Source: JAIPAN01 sp040403555
GTDB taxonomy: Bacteria > Bacteroidota > Bacteroidia > Sphingobacteriales > Sphingobacteriaceae
Reading direction: 5' to 3'
DNA: 64,000 nt
Assembly (NCBI GenBank): GCA_040403555.1
Contig: JBBAKN010000001.1
Span: forward strand, 372,001 to 436,000
A program made the position numbers and the translations under genes. The notes under the pieces are model-generated. The model made no database searches. It had not been told where the DNA came from and saw only the letters and a program-made list of their open reading frames with translations. Below are positions 35,604 through 44,400 of the stretch, one piece after another; the stretch's first letter is position 1; each line of letters begins with the position of its first letter.

Positions 35604-35609
35604 TCCTAA

Positions 35610-35969
35610 TTAGTTTTTAGCTTCATTATTTTTACTATCTACCACCAATGTAACGTGGTTAGAACGCTTACGAATTCTATAACCGCGACCTTGTGGGGCT
35701 GGTCTTAAACGCTTCAATTGGCGTCCGCCGTCAACCATAACTGTTTTTACAAACAATTCACTGTCTTCGGGGCGTTGGCCTTCATTTTTAGCTTCCCAAT
35801 TTTTGATAGCTGATAATAATAGTTTTTCAACTCTTATTGCTGCTTCTTTATTGGTGTACTTTAAAATGTACAATGCTTTTTCTACACGTTCGCCACGGAT
35901 AAGATCAACTACTAATCTCATTTTACGTGGTGAGGTAGGGCAATTATTTAATTTTGCTACTGCTTCCAT
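35610..35969 (-). CDS. rplV: 50S ribosomal protein L22
   Basis: Lines the exit tunnel with its long beta-hairpin; 119 residues. NNCPTSPRKMRLVVDLIRGE opens the core, and RLRPAPQGRGYRIRKRSNHV is the hairpin and C-terminal signature. It lies 3 bases after rpsS. Confidence 0.98.
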   Translation of the reverse strand: MEAVAKLNNCPTSPRKMRLVVDLIRGERVEKALYILKYTNKEAAIRVEKLLLSAIKNWEAKNEGQRPEDSELFVKTVMVDGGRQLKRLRPAPQGRGYRIRKRSNHVTLVVDSKNNEAKN

Positions 35970-35972
35970 TGC

Positions 35973-36239
35973 TTATTTTTTCTTATCAGCGTGACCTCTA
36001 AATGTACGGGTTGGGGCGAATTCGCCTAATTTGTGACCAACCATATTTTCTGTAACATACACAGGGATAAATTTATTTCCGTTGTGTACTGCAAACGTAT
36101 GACCAACGAAATCCGGAGAAATCATAGAACGACGTGACCAAGTTTTGATCACTGTTTTCATGTTGCTTTCATTCTGAGAAAGTACTTTACTTTCTAAGTT
36201 ATGATCGATATACGGACCTTTTTTAATTGAACGAGCCAT
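35973..36239 (-). CDS. rpsS: 30S ribosomal protein S19
   Basis: A 30S head protein forming a complex with S13; 88 residues. MARSIKKGPYIDHNLESKVL at the start and GHKLGEFAPTRTFRGHADKK at the end are diagnostic. It overlaps rplB by 1 base. Confidence 0.98.
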   Translation of the reverse strand: MARSIKKGPYIDHNLESKVLSQNESNMKTVIKTWSRRSMISPDFVGHTFAVHNGNKFIPVYVTENMVGHKLGEFAPTRTFRGHADKKK

Positions 36240-37063
36240 TATTTCTTCCTTCTTTCAATGATGTAACGATCTGATGCTTTTTTCTTGTTGCGGGTTTTAA
36301 AGCCTTTAGCTAATAAACCTTTACGTGAACGTGGGTGACCTCCTGATGAACGGCCCTCACCACCACCCATAGGGTGATCTACCGGGTTCATGGCCACACC
36401 TCTTACTCTTGGGCGGCGTCCTAACCAACGGTTTCTTCCGGCTTTACCTAATACTTCGTTTGATTTCTCGGCATTGGATACGCTACCAATTGTAGCCATA
36501 CATGTTGACAAGATCATACGGGTTTCGCCAGAAGGCAGCTTAATGATGGCATATTTACCATCACGAGCTGATAACTGAGCATATGTTCCGGCAGAACGAG
36601 CAATAGATGCTCCTTGACCAGGATTTAACTCAATGTTGTGGATAATAGATCCCAGAGGTATGTTTTTCAATGGGATTGCGTTACCTACTTCCGGAGCAGC
36701 AGTGGCGCCAGATACTAATACCTGACCTACTTGCAAACCATTCGGAGCAATGATGTAACGTTTTTCACCATCGGCATAATTTACCAAGGCAATACGAGCT
36801 GTACGGTTAGGATCGTACTCAATTGTGGCAACAGTTGCGGGGATATCGTGTTTATCGCGTTTAAAGTCAATCAATCGGTAAGCTTTTTTGTGCCCCCCAC
36901 CGAGATAACGCATAGTCATTTTACCGGTATTGTTTCTACCACCCGATTTTTTGATGGCAACTACCAACGACTTTTCTGGTACGTTAGTTGTTACATCAGA
37001 ATAATCGGCACCTACTCTGAAGCGGGTACCCGGGGTAACCGGTTTAAATCTTTTTACTGCCAT
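36239..37063 (-). CDS. rplB: 50S ribosomal protein L2
   Basis: Needed for subunit joining and peptidyl-transferase activity; 274 residues. GRNNTGKMTMRYLGGGHKKA opens the core, and the C-terminal GVAMNPVDHPMGGGEGRSSG contains the universally conserved His. Standard S10-operon position between rplW and rpsS. Confidence 0.99.
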   Translation of the reverse strand: MAVKRFKPVTPGTRFRVGADYSDVTTNVPEKSLVVAIKKSGGRNNTGKMTMRYLGGGHKKAYRLIDFKRDKHDIPATVATIEYDPNRTARIALVNYADGEKRYIIAPNGLQVGQVLVSGATAAPEVGNAIPLKNIPLGSIIHNIELNPGQGASIARSAGTYAQLSARDGKYAIIKLPSGETRMILSTCMATIGSVSNAEKSNEVLGKAGRNRWLGRRPRVRGVAMNPVDHPMGGGEGRSSGGHPRSRKGLLAKGFKTRNKKKASDRYIIERRKK

Positions 37064-37070
37064 GATCTAA

Positions 37071-37361
37071 TTAAATATTGCTATAAAAGTCAATAACTTC
37101 ACCTTCTTTAAGCGTAACAATAGCTTTTTTGTATTTAGGTGTTCTACCTGATACTACTCCAGCTTTGGTGCCACGACTTTTAACTTTTCCTGAAACTACT
37201 AAAGTATTTACTGCTTCAATAGTTACGCCATACATCTTCTGGATTGCATCCTTAATTTGTAATTTATTAGCTTTAGGATCAACTTGGAAAGCATAACGGT
37301 TTAACTTTTCGGTTAAGCCAGTTGCTTTTTCTGTTAAAATTGGTTTCTTTAAAATTTCCAT
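37071..37361 (-). CDS. rplW: 50S ribosomal protein L23
   Basis: The exit-site docking protein for trigger factor and SRP; 96 residues from MEILKKPILTEKATGL. An in-frame Met four codons upstream would overlap rplD by 11 bases; I prefer the later one because MEILKKP is the conserved beginning and it sits just after the rplD stop. YAFQVDPKANKLQIKDAIQK supports the family. Confidence 0.96.
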   Translation of the reverse strand: MEILKKPILTEKATGLTEKLNRYAFQVDPKANKLQIKDAIQKMYGVTIEAVNTLVVSGKVKSRGTKAGVVSGRTPKYKKAIVTLKEGEVIDFYSNI

Positions 37362-37362
37362 C

Positions 37363-37992
37363 TTATTTGGCAAATGCCTCCTCCAATTTTTTAACAGTTT
37401 CTGTAGTTAACAAGAGTGTGCCTGCGTTTAACACATCATAAGTGTTTAAATCTGCGGCGGTAACCACTTTTGCTTTCTTCAGATTTCTGCTAGATAAATA
37501 CACATTGTTATTTGCAGCTGGCAACACCAATAGGGTTTTTTGATCAGCTACCTTCAAATCGCTTACCAATTTGATGTAGTTTTTAGTTTTGATAGAATCA
37601 AAGCTAAAATCTTCTAAAACCACAATGTTGTTATCTTGTGCTTTGTACGTTAGGGCTGATTTACGAGCCAGTGATTTCAATTTCTTATTTAATTTAAAAC
37701 TATAATCACGTGGTTGCGGACCGAATACACGACCACCACCATTGAACAGTGGTGATTTGATGCTACCAGCACGAGCTCCACCTGTACCTTTTTGTTTATA
37801 TAATTTGCGGGTTGAACCAGCAATTTCGTTACGTTGTTTAGATTTATGCGTTCCTTGGCGTTGGTTAGCTAAGTATTGCTTTACGTCTAAATAAATGGCG
37901 TGATCATTCGGGGTTACCGCGAAAATCGCATCAGGAAGTTGCACCTTGGCACCTGTTTCTTTACCTGAAATATTTACTACTTTAACTTCCAT
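37363..37992 (-). CDS. rplD: 50S ribosomal protein L4
   Basis: An exit-tunnel protein, 209 residues. The tunnel loop is visible in RKLYKQKGTGGARAGSIKSP and the fold in LKSLARKSALTYKAQDNNIV. In E. coli L4 represses the S10 operon through its leader; a hairpin in the rplC leader here makes a similar mechanism worth testing, but nothing proves it. Confidence 0.98.
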   Translation of the reverse strand: MEVKVVNISGKETGAKVQLPDAIFAVTPNDHAIYLDVKQYLANQRQGTHKSKQRNEIAGSTRKLYKQKGTGGARAGSIKSPLFNGGGRVFGPQPRDYSFKLNKKLKSLARKSALTYKAQDNNIVVLEDFSFDSIKTKNYIKLVSDLKVADQKTLLVLPAANNNVYLSSRNLKKAKVVTAADLNTYDVLNAGTLLLTTETVKKLEEAFAK

Positions 37993-37993
37993 C

Positions 37994-38611
37994 TTATTTA
38001 TCCACTATTACGTAAGAACCTTTAGCTCCCGGAATAGATCCGCTAACCACCATTAAGTTGTGCTCTGGATACACTTTCAATACCTCAAGGTTTTGAATTT
38101 TTACACGATCGCCACCCATACGGCCGGCCATACGCATACCTTTAAATACTTTAGAAGGCCATGAAGACGCTCCTAATGAACCTGGTGCACGCAATCTATT
38201 GTGCTGACCGTGAGTTTGGCCACCCACACCGGCAAATCCGTGACGTTTAACAACCCCTTGAAAACCCTTACCCTTTGAGGTGCCTACAACGTCAACAAAA
38301 TCGCCTTCAGCGAAAATTTCAACGGTTACGGTATCTCCTAGGTTTTTTTCGTCCTCAAAGGTTTTAAACTCAACTAATTTGCGTTTTGGGGTCGTTTTTG
38401 CTTTCGCAAAATGACCTTTTAATGCTCCAGTAGTGTTTTTCTCTTTTTTCTCGTCGAAAGCCAACTGAACGGCAGTGTAGCCGTCGGAATCGACGGTACG
38501 TAGTTGAGTAACTACGCAAGGCCCAGCTTCGATAACGGTACAGGGGATGTTTTTCCCTTCAGCATCGAAAATGCTGGTCATTCCTACTTTTTTTCCAATA
38601 ATTCCTGACAT
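37994..38611 (-). CDS. rplC: 50S ribosomal protein L3
   Basis: Early 50S assembly protein near the peptidyl-transferase centre; 205 residues from MSGIIGKKVGMTSIF. The ORF extends 8 codons upstream, but those are not conserved. The signature FVDVVGTSKGKGFQGVVKRHG and the loop GQTHGQHNRLRAPGSLGASS (site of Gln methylation in E. coli) are present. This is the first gene of the superoperon and is preceded by its own promoter; rpsJ is not next to it. Confidence 0.97.
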   Translation of the reverse strand: MSGIIGKKVGMTSIFDAEGKNIPCTVIEAGPCVVTQLRTVDSDGYTAVQLAFDEKKEKNTTGALKGHFAKAKTTPKRKLVEFKTFEDEKNLGDTVTVEIFAEGDFVDVVGTSKGKGFQGVVKRHGFAGVGGQTHGQHNRLRAPGSLGASSWPSKVFKGMRMAGRMGGDRVKIQNLEVLKVYPEHNLMVVSGSIPGAKGSYVIVDK

Positions 38612-38635
38612 TTTTCTTAATTCGTTTGTGTCCAT

Positions 38636-38653
38636 CGAAGCAGTAGGGCTTCG
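38636..38653 (-). promoter_or_regulatory. hairpin in the rplC leader
   Basis: CGAAGC and GCTTCG pair around a 6-base loop about 25 bases before the rplC ATG. A second small hairpin (CCCT/AGGG, 38672-38683) lies near the expected transcription start. Both are in the leader between promoter and start codon. Confidence 0.4.
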
Positions 38654-38686
38654 TTCAAGACATGGTAAACCCCTCTAAAGGGACGG

Positions 38687-38717
38687 CAAAGATAGGAAAC
38701 GCTTATTAATTATCAAA
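38687..38717 (-). promoter_or_regulatory. promoter of the rplC superoperon
   Basis: On the minus strand TTTG (38717-38714), 19 bases, then TATCTTTG (38694-38687). This is a perfect match to the Bacteroidota primary-sigma consensus TTTG-N19-TAnnTTTG. It predicts a leader of about 70 bases. Confidence 0.85.
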
Positions 38718-38794
38718 CACTTATGAGATAATTTTAAAAAAATAATCACTTATTTTAAAAATATCGCTAGGAAAGCCGTTTGGCTTGGGTTCTG

Positions 38795-39814
38795 CTAGTA
38801 AAAATCATAGCAACGTTTACCGCTATTCTGATTATTATATGATTTTGAACTATTCGGGAAAATGATTTCATAGTTCAGTGCGGCTTCGGTTGTGCCAGCT
38901 GTTTTACCCCAGCTTAATTTAGAGGTGGTGGCATCGTGACTTACTCCTACCCGAAATTTATCGTAGGTATCTCTTCGTGGAAATAAATCTAAAATAAGAG
39001 TAAATGCAACCGCATCTTGCTGCACACCACTACCTTTATACCAGAGACCTAAATTCACATTTCGGGTCTTAAACTGCATCCCAGCACTGTATTCTTTAAC
39101 GGTGCCTTGCTGGAAGTATACCACCGATGGAATAATTTGAGGCGGCTCATCGGCGTAAGTATTGGTGGTAATGCTATAGCTAAAATGAGCATTATAACGT
39201 GGTTCTAGCGCATATTTAGAGCCTGTAAGTGATTGGTCGGGTTTGTTAATGTGTTGGGCAGAAAAACCAAGCATTAAATTTCCTTTTACTAGGTTGATAC
39301 CGGCACCGGTATCAAAAAAAGATCGCCCATTAAATGGTAAGGCAGACGCCGAGCTCGTAGAACCTGGAATAATACCCGTTATAGGGTCTATTTGATCGGA
39401 GAAGAGTAATTTCTCGAAATCAATCTTTCGGTTCGTTAAACCCGCTTGCAAGCCGAAAGAGAGCGCACCATTATCAAACTGAACGCTGTAAGAATAAATT
39501 CCAGAAATATTGGTTTTATTGTAATAAGCAATGCCTTCTGATGATTTAGTAACCATTAATCCGAAACCTCCTCCAAAACGTGGCACCTGATAATCGACCG
39601 AAAAGGTATAGTAGTTTAAGGGACCAGGTAGGTTTGTCCATTGGCTGCGATAAATCATATTGAAACGTAAATCACCATTAAACTGCCCATTGAGTGCCGG
39701 ATTTAGATAATTAGGTGAATTATAAAATTGCGTGTATAAGTGATCTTGGGCCTGTAGGCGCACGCAAGAAAGGCTACACAATAATACAACTAGTTTAAGC
39801 ACTCTATTCATCAC
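38795..39814 (-). CDS. PorP/SprF family type IX secretion-associated outer-membrane protein
   Basis: A 339-residue outer-membrane barrel with a signal peptide (ending CVRLQAQ). The next segment, DHLYTQFYNSPNYLNPALNG, is the hallmark of the PorP/SprF family, followed by YRSQWTNLPGPLNYYTFSVDY. In gliding Bacteroidota, SprF is needed to secrete or display the adhesin encoded beside it. It starts 1 base after the stop of the giant PKD adhesin, so it is very likely its dedicated surface partner. No strong terminator separates it from the rplC promoter. Confidence 0.92.
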   Translation of the reverse strand: MMNRVLKLVVLLCSLSCVRLQAQDHLYTQFYNSPNYLNPALNGQFNGDLRFNMIYRSQWTNLPGPLNYYTFSVDYQVPRFGGGFGLMVTKSSEGIAYYNKTNISGIYSYSVQFDNGALSFGLQAGLTNRKIDFEKLLFSDQIDPITGIIPGSTSSASALPFNGRSFFDTGAGINLVKGNLMLGFSAQHINKPDQSLTGSKYALEPRYNAHFSYSITTNTYADEPPQIIPSVVYFQQGTVKEYSAGMQFKTRNVNLGLWYKGSGVQQDAVAFTLILDLFPRRDTYDKFRVGVSHDATTSKLSWGKTAGTTEAALNYEIIFPNSSKSYNNQNSGKRCYDFY

Positions 39815-39815
39815 C

Positions 39816-41398
39816 TTAGCGTATTAAATGAATTGATCCAGTTGCTTTAGGCTTATCGCTAGATTTATAGCGCATACCCGGCCATACCGTTTGGTTAATA
39901 AACTTAGCGTCAATAGTCCACACGTACACATCGGGTGGTGCAGGTACACCATTCATCAGCCCATCCCAACCTTCAACTGGCGAACCATCGATATCAATCA
40001 TAGTGGTTTCCCAAACCAACATTCCCCATTTATTAAATATTTGCATACGGTAGCTTTCTATGCCAGAACCCTTTGGTTTAAAGGTTTTTAGCTCATAGGT
40101 TTGGCTGGCTGGCTCAAAAGCATTGGGCACGTATAAATAACCCGGAACGGTTTGTACTTCCACTTGACGAGTTAGCGTATCTGAACATCCTTCTTGGTTA
40201 AAAGCAATTAAATTAACTTGATATTGCCCTATCATTTTATAGGTATGCGTTGGGCTTACTTCAGTGGAACTTGTACCATCGCCAAAAGTCCATTTGTATG
40301 CAGTAACAGCTCCGCTCGTATTGTTTTGAAAATTAAACGTGTAATTAGGTATTTTAATAATGGCTGATGGAAGCACTATAAAATCGGCAACCGGACGAGG
40401 ATACAATTGCTCAACTTTTTCGGCTGCTACAGCGGTACAACCTAGGGTGTTTTCAACTACCAAACGAACTGTTACGCTGGTGTTAGAACCGTATAGCCAT
40501 AAATTGGTTGGATTACGCTCCGTTGAAACCAATACTCCATCTATAAACCAACTGTACTTATTTGCAAATTGTGAATTATTGCTCACGATTAAGTGGAATG
40601 GTGCACAATTAAAAGCCGATGCATTGGTAGCAAAGGTAGCTATTGGTTGCGTTAGCACTGTAATTTGTTTAGTAACTGTAGTAGAACATTTCATTCCATC
40701 GGCTTGGGTAACACTGGTAATTAAAGTAACGGTATAAACCCCTGGTGTTACAAATCGGTGCTGCGGATTTTGCTGTGTGCTGATCACCCCATCTCCAAAA
40801 TCCCAAACAAAATCGCCCTGCGGAGAAGTGTTTATAAAGTTAATCCATTCGTCTTTACAATAATTATTCTTAGCGGTTGTAAATGATGCTATTGGTTGCG
40901 GATGCACCAATATTTGCTCGGTAGTGCTGGTGGTTGAGCAGCCATTGGTAGCGGTTAACTGGGCCGTAAACGTTCCTGCAATAGTGTAGGTATGCGTCAT
41001 GGATAAGGCGGCGTTTGTAATTATTGGCGTTCCGTCACCAAAATTCCATGTGTATTGATTGGCTCCTATTGAATTGTTATAAAAGGTAACTGTATGAGGC
41101 TGACAACCTATTAATTGGGGGCCGTTTACAACCATATTAGCCGTTACGGTATTGGGTAATACACGAACGGAATAAGTAGAAGAGCTTGTTCCACACTCAT
41201 TGGTTACTTGCAATTGCACATTAAATACCGTGTCTTTAGCCACTGTAAAAGTATGTTGCACCGCAGCTAAGGAAGTTGTAGTAAAACTTGTGCCATCGCC
41301 ATACGTAAATACATAGGTATTCGGCTGACCTTTAGACTGATTGGTGAAATTAACCGTAAGCGGCGAACAACCTAGCGTTTTATCAGGCGTGAAAATGG
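39816..41398 (-). CDS. giant PKD adhesin, C-terminal part (after assembly gap)
   Basis: The reading frame is open up to the N run, although the first possible start (GTG) is only at 41261. The codons before it read IFTPDKTLGCSPLTVNF, a PKD domain, so this is not an independent gene but the 3' end of the adhesin at 41409-49183. It contains several PKD modules (NYTWNFGDG-like cores, e.g. YTWNFGDGTPI, FVWDFGDGVIS, YKWTFGDGTSS). It ends in a gliding-motility-associated C-terminal domain (YRMQIFNKWGMLVWET, GWDGLMNGVPAPPDVYVW), the type B sorting signal for type IX secretion. PorP/SprF follows directly. Confidence 0.9.
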
Positions 41399-41408
41399 NN
41401 NNNNNNNN
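41399..41408. other. assembly gap (10 N)
   Basis: Ten N bases join two contigs inside the adhesin gene. CCATTTT is present on both sides of the gap on the minus strand. Merging the contigs on that 7-base overlap gives one continuous frame (VSIFTPDK). Confidence 0.98.
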
Positions 41409-44400
41409 AAAATGGATACTGGTTGTGGTCGAACCAATATGCTATCTACAAAAATCGATTCTTGGCAATTCGTAAAGGCCCTTAATCGGATCACATAGAT
41501 GGTATCTCTATTTAACGGATGCGGCTGGAATACTATGGCCGGCGGCGTGGGCAAGGTTGAAATTTGTCCATTGCCAAAACTCCACTCATAACCTGCGCCT
41601 ACTAATGGAGTAGAGGTATTGGTAAAGTTTACCGTAAGTGGACCACACCCTTGTGTTTTATTTTTGGTAAACGAAGCAGACACGAATTTTATAGTTTCAA
41701 ATTCAATAATTTTTTCATCCGTATCGCAACCATATTTACTGGTAGTAATTAACTTTAGTTGCACTTTTGTTCCATCGGTATTTATGGTATATCCTGGGAA
41801 AGCGGCTCCAGTGCCAATACTAACCCCGTTTATAAACCATTCATAGGTTGCATTTACATCGTTATGTGGCACCACAGAAATAACCGATGCAAGATTAAAT
41901 GGCAAACAGGCCACCGTTTTACTAGCACTAAAATCGGCCTTTGCATTTAGGCGAACGATTATTTCTTTAGGGTCACTTGTATTTTGCTGCGGACCATTAC
42001 ACAAAGCTGAGGTTACGATTCTACGATAAGTAGTACTAACCAATAATGGTGCTGGCTGATAATCTTTCCCCGTTGCACCTACAATAGTAGTCCAAGGAGT
42101 AGTGGCTGTTTTATATTGCCATTGGTAGATATAATTATTGTCTGCTCCGGTTGGTAAAGATCCAACAATAAGATTAACCGGTTTTAGTATACATACTTCT
42201 GTTTGAGCCGTAATGGTATTGTTGGTAATTGGTGGTTGCACTGCAATGAATACTACATTGCTGTTACCGCTGCATGGCCCAGAAGTAATCACCCTACGAA
42301 CATAGTTAGACACATTTAAAACAATAGATAATCCTATAGAAGTCTGTCCTGCTAATGGAGTGCTCCATGTGATTCCATCGGCACTTGTTTGCCAATGGTA
42401 GCTGTAAGTTCCTGTAGCTCCAGTATGTGCATTATCGGTAAATACCGCTGTTTGGCCAGCACAAATGGTACTCACTGCAGTACTTATTTGATTTACTAGC
42501 GGCGGATAGTTAATAATAGTTGCCGTGGCGCTTGTAGGCGCACATACGCCATTTGCAATGGTCCAAGTAAATTTATAGGTTCCTGGTATTAATCCTGTAA
42601 TAGCCGATTTAGCAACATGAATATCGGCAATAACCGCACTGTTAGGGCCTTGTATTTGCGCCCAAGTACCTTGACCACTTGCCGGCACATTGCCATCGAG
42701 TAAAGTAGATGTTGCATTACACAATTCGGCATTAGTTGCTTGAGCAGCTGTAACTGGTGGCAATACTGTAATGGTACTTACCGAAGAGAATGCCTCGGAA
42801 CACATGCCACTTTTTAAATGGGCACGATATTGAGTGGTTGTAACTAGGTTGGTATATGTGAAGCTGGTTGTTGTATTGGCTAGAGGCAACCAATTAACGC
42901 CATTATCAATAGAATACTCCCAGTTTAGTACCGATCCAACATGGCCACTGAGTGTTATCTGGCCTGTATTATTGCTTGCACACACGGTAACTGTTCCCGT
43001 GGTAGTTCCACCCACAGAAAGCGGATCTACTACTACCGTAACCGTGTTGGAATATACCGTAGTGGCACAAGCCACATTGGCTCCCTTACTAATTACTTTT
43101 ACTCTAAAATAGGTAGTTTGCGTTAAGTTCGTAAAGGAATAGCTTGCACTGGTATTGTAAATCGCCACCCATGGACCACCTGCCGTAGTAGCGTATTCCC
43201 ATTGTGCAATATCGCCGGTATAGGAAGCTAAACTAAGTGTGCCTGTATTGGCATCTACACACACTTTTATGGTAGTGCTTGTTAAGGTTCCAGCTACTGG
43301 TGCAGCAAAAACATCTATTTGTATATCGTCGGTGGTAGCGGCACAAGCAAGCGCATCGTTATTAATGGTCCAACGAACCACATATACTCCTGGTATTAAA
43401 CCATTCAATTTTGAGTTAGGAGCATGAATATTTACAAAAGTGGCTGCACTTGTAGCAGGCTGAGAAACAATAGTCCATGTACCAGTTTCAAAATTTTGCG
43501 GCGTATTAGCAGCAAGCGTTACAAAATTAGCAATAACAGTTTGATCACATAGAATCTGGTCTGGTCCGGCAGCCGCAGCTGTAATGGCCGGACGAACCGT
43601 AATTGTCATCTCGTCAAAAGTATCGGGGCATGGATTTAAGCCTGCTATTGTCCAACGTAGCGTATAGGTTTTACTAGCCACGAGGCCACTTACCGTAGTA
43701 TTATAGGTGTGTACATCGGCAAAGGTTAGTGTGGCGCCACCAGCGGTAACATCTGTCCAAGTACCTACAAAAGCTCCAGGATCGTTTGCGGCCAAGCCAG
43801 TTTGCGGAATATTACACAAAATTTGGTCAATCCCTGCCTGAGCAGCTGGTGTAGACGGGTTTACTGTCACTAGCACCGCAGGACTAATCACTTCGCAACC
43901 TCCGTAACTTTTCACCTTCCTTCGAACGTATATATCGGCTGTAGGATTTAGTGTTAGGGTGCTTCCCGTTCCGGCTATGGTGGTCCAACTAGAAATCCCG
44001 TTTGGAGAACTTTCCCAAGTATAGGTATAAGAAGCAGCTAAGCTAGGCGGTACATCTCCGCCCGATAATACGTCAGTAGAAAAAATAACTGCTTCAGCTG
44101 AGCAAACAGTAGCCTTATCTACCTTAATGGTGTTTATAATGGTTGAAAGCGCATCTATTTTAACGATAGAACTGTTGCTCGTAGCACAAGGATTATTGCT
44201 AATGGTCCATTGGAATTCATAATGCTGGCCCAATTGCAAGCCAGTAACGGTAGTGTTATATAGAGTTGCGTTGGTTATATTGGCCGCCGGACCGGCAACC
44301 TGAGTCCAAAGACCGGATCCAACCACCGGATTATTACCATTTAATTGATAAGAGGTAATACAAATTTTCGCATCTGCTCCTGCAATAGAAGCACTCGGAT

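Noticed and set aside
41262..41371. A separate gene starting at GTG 41261
   Set aside because: The same frame upstream to the N run encodes a PKD domain, so it is the continuation of the adhesin, not a new start.
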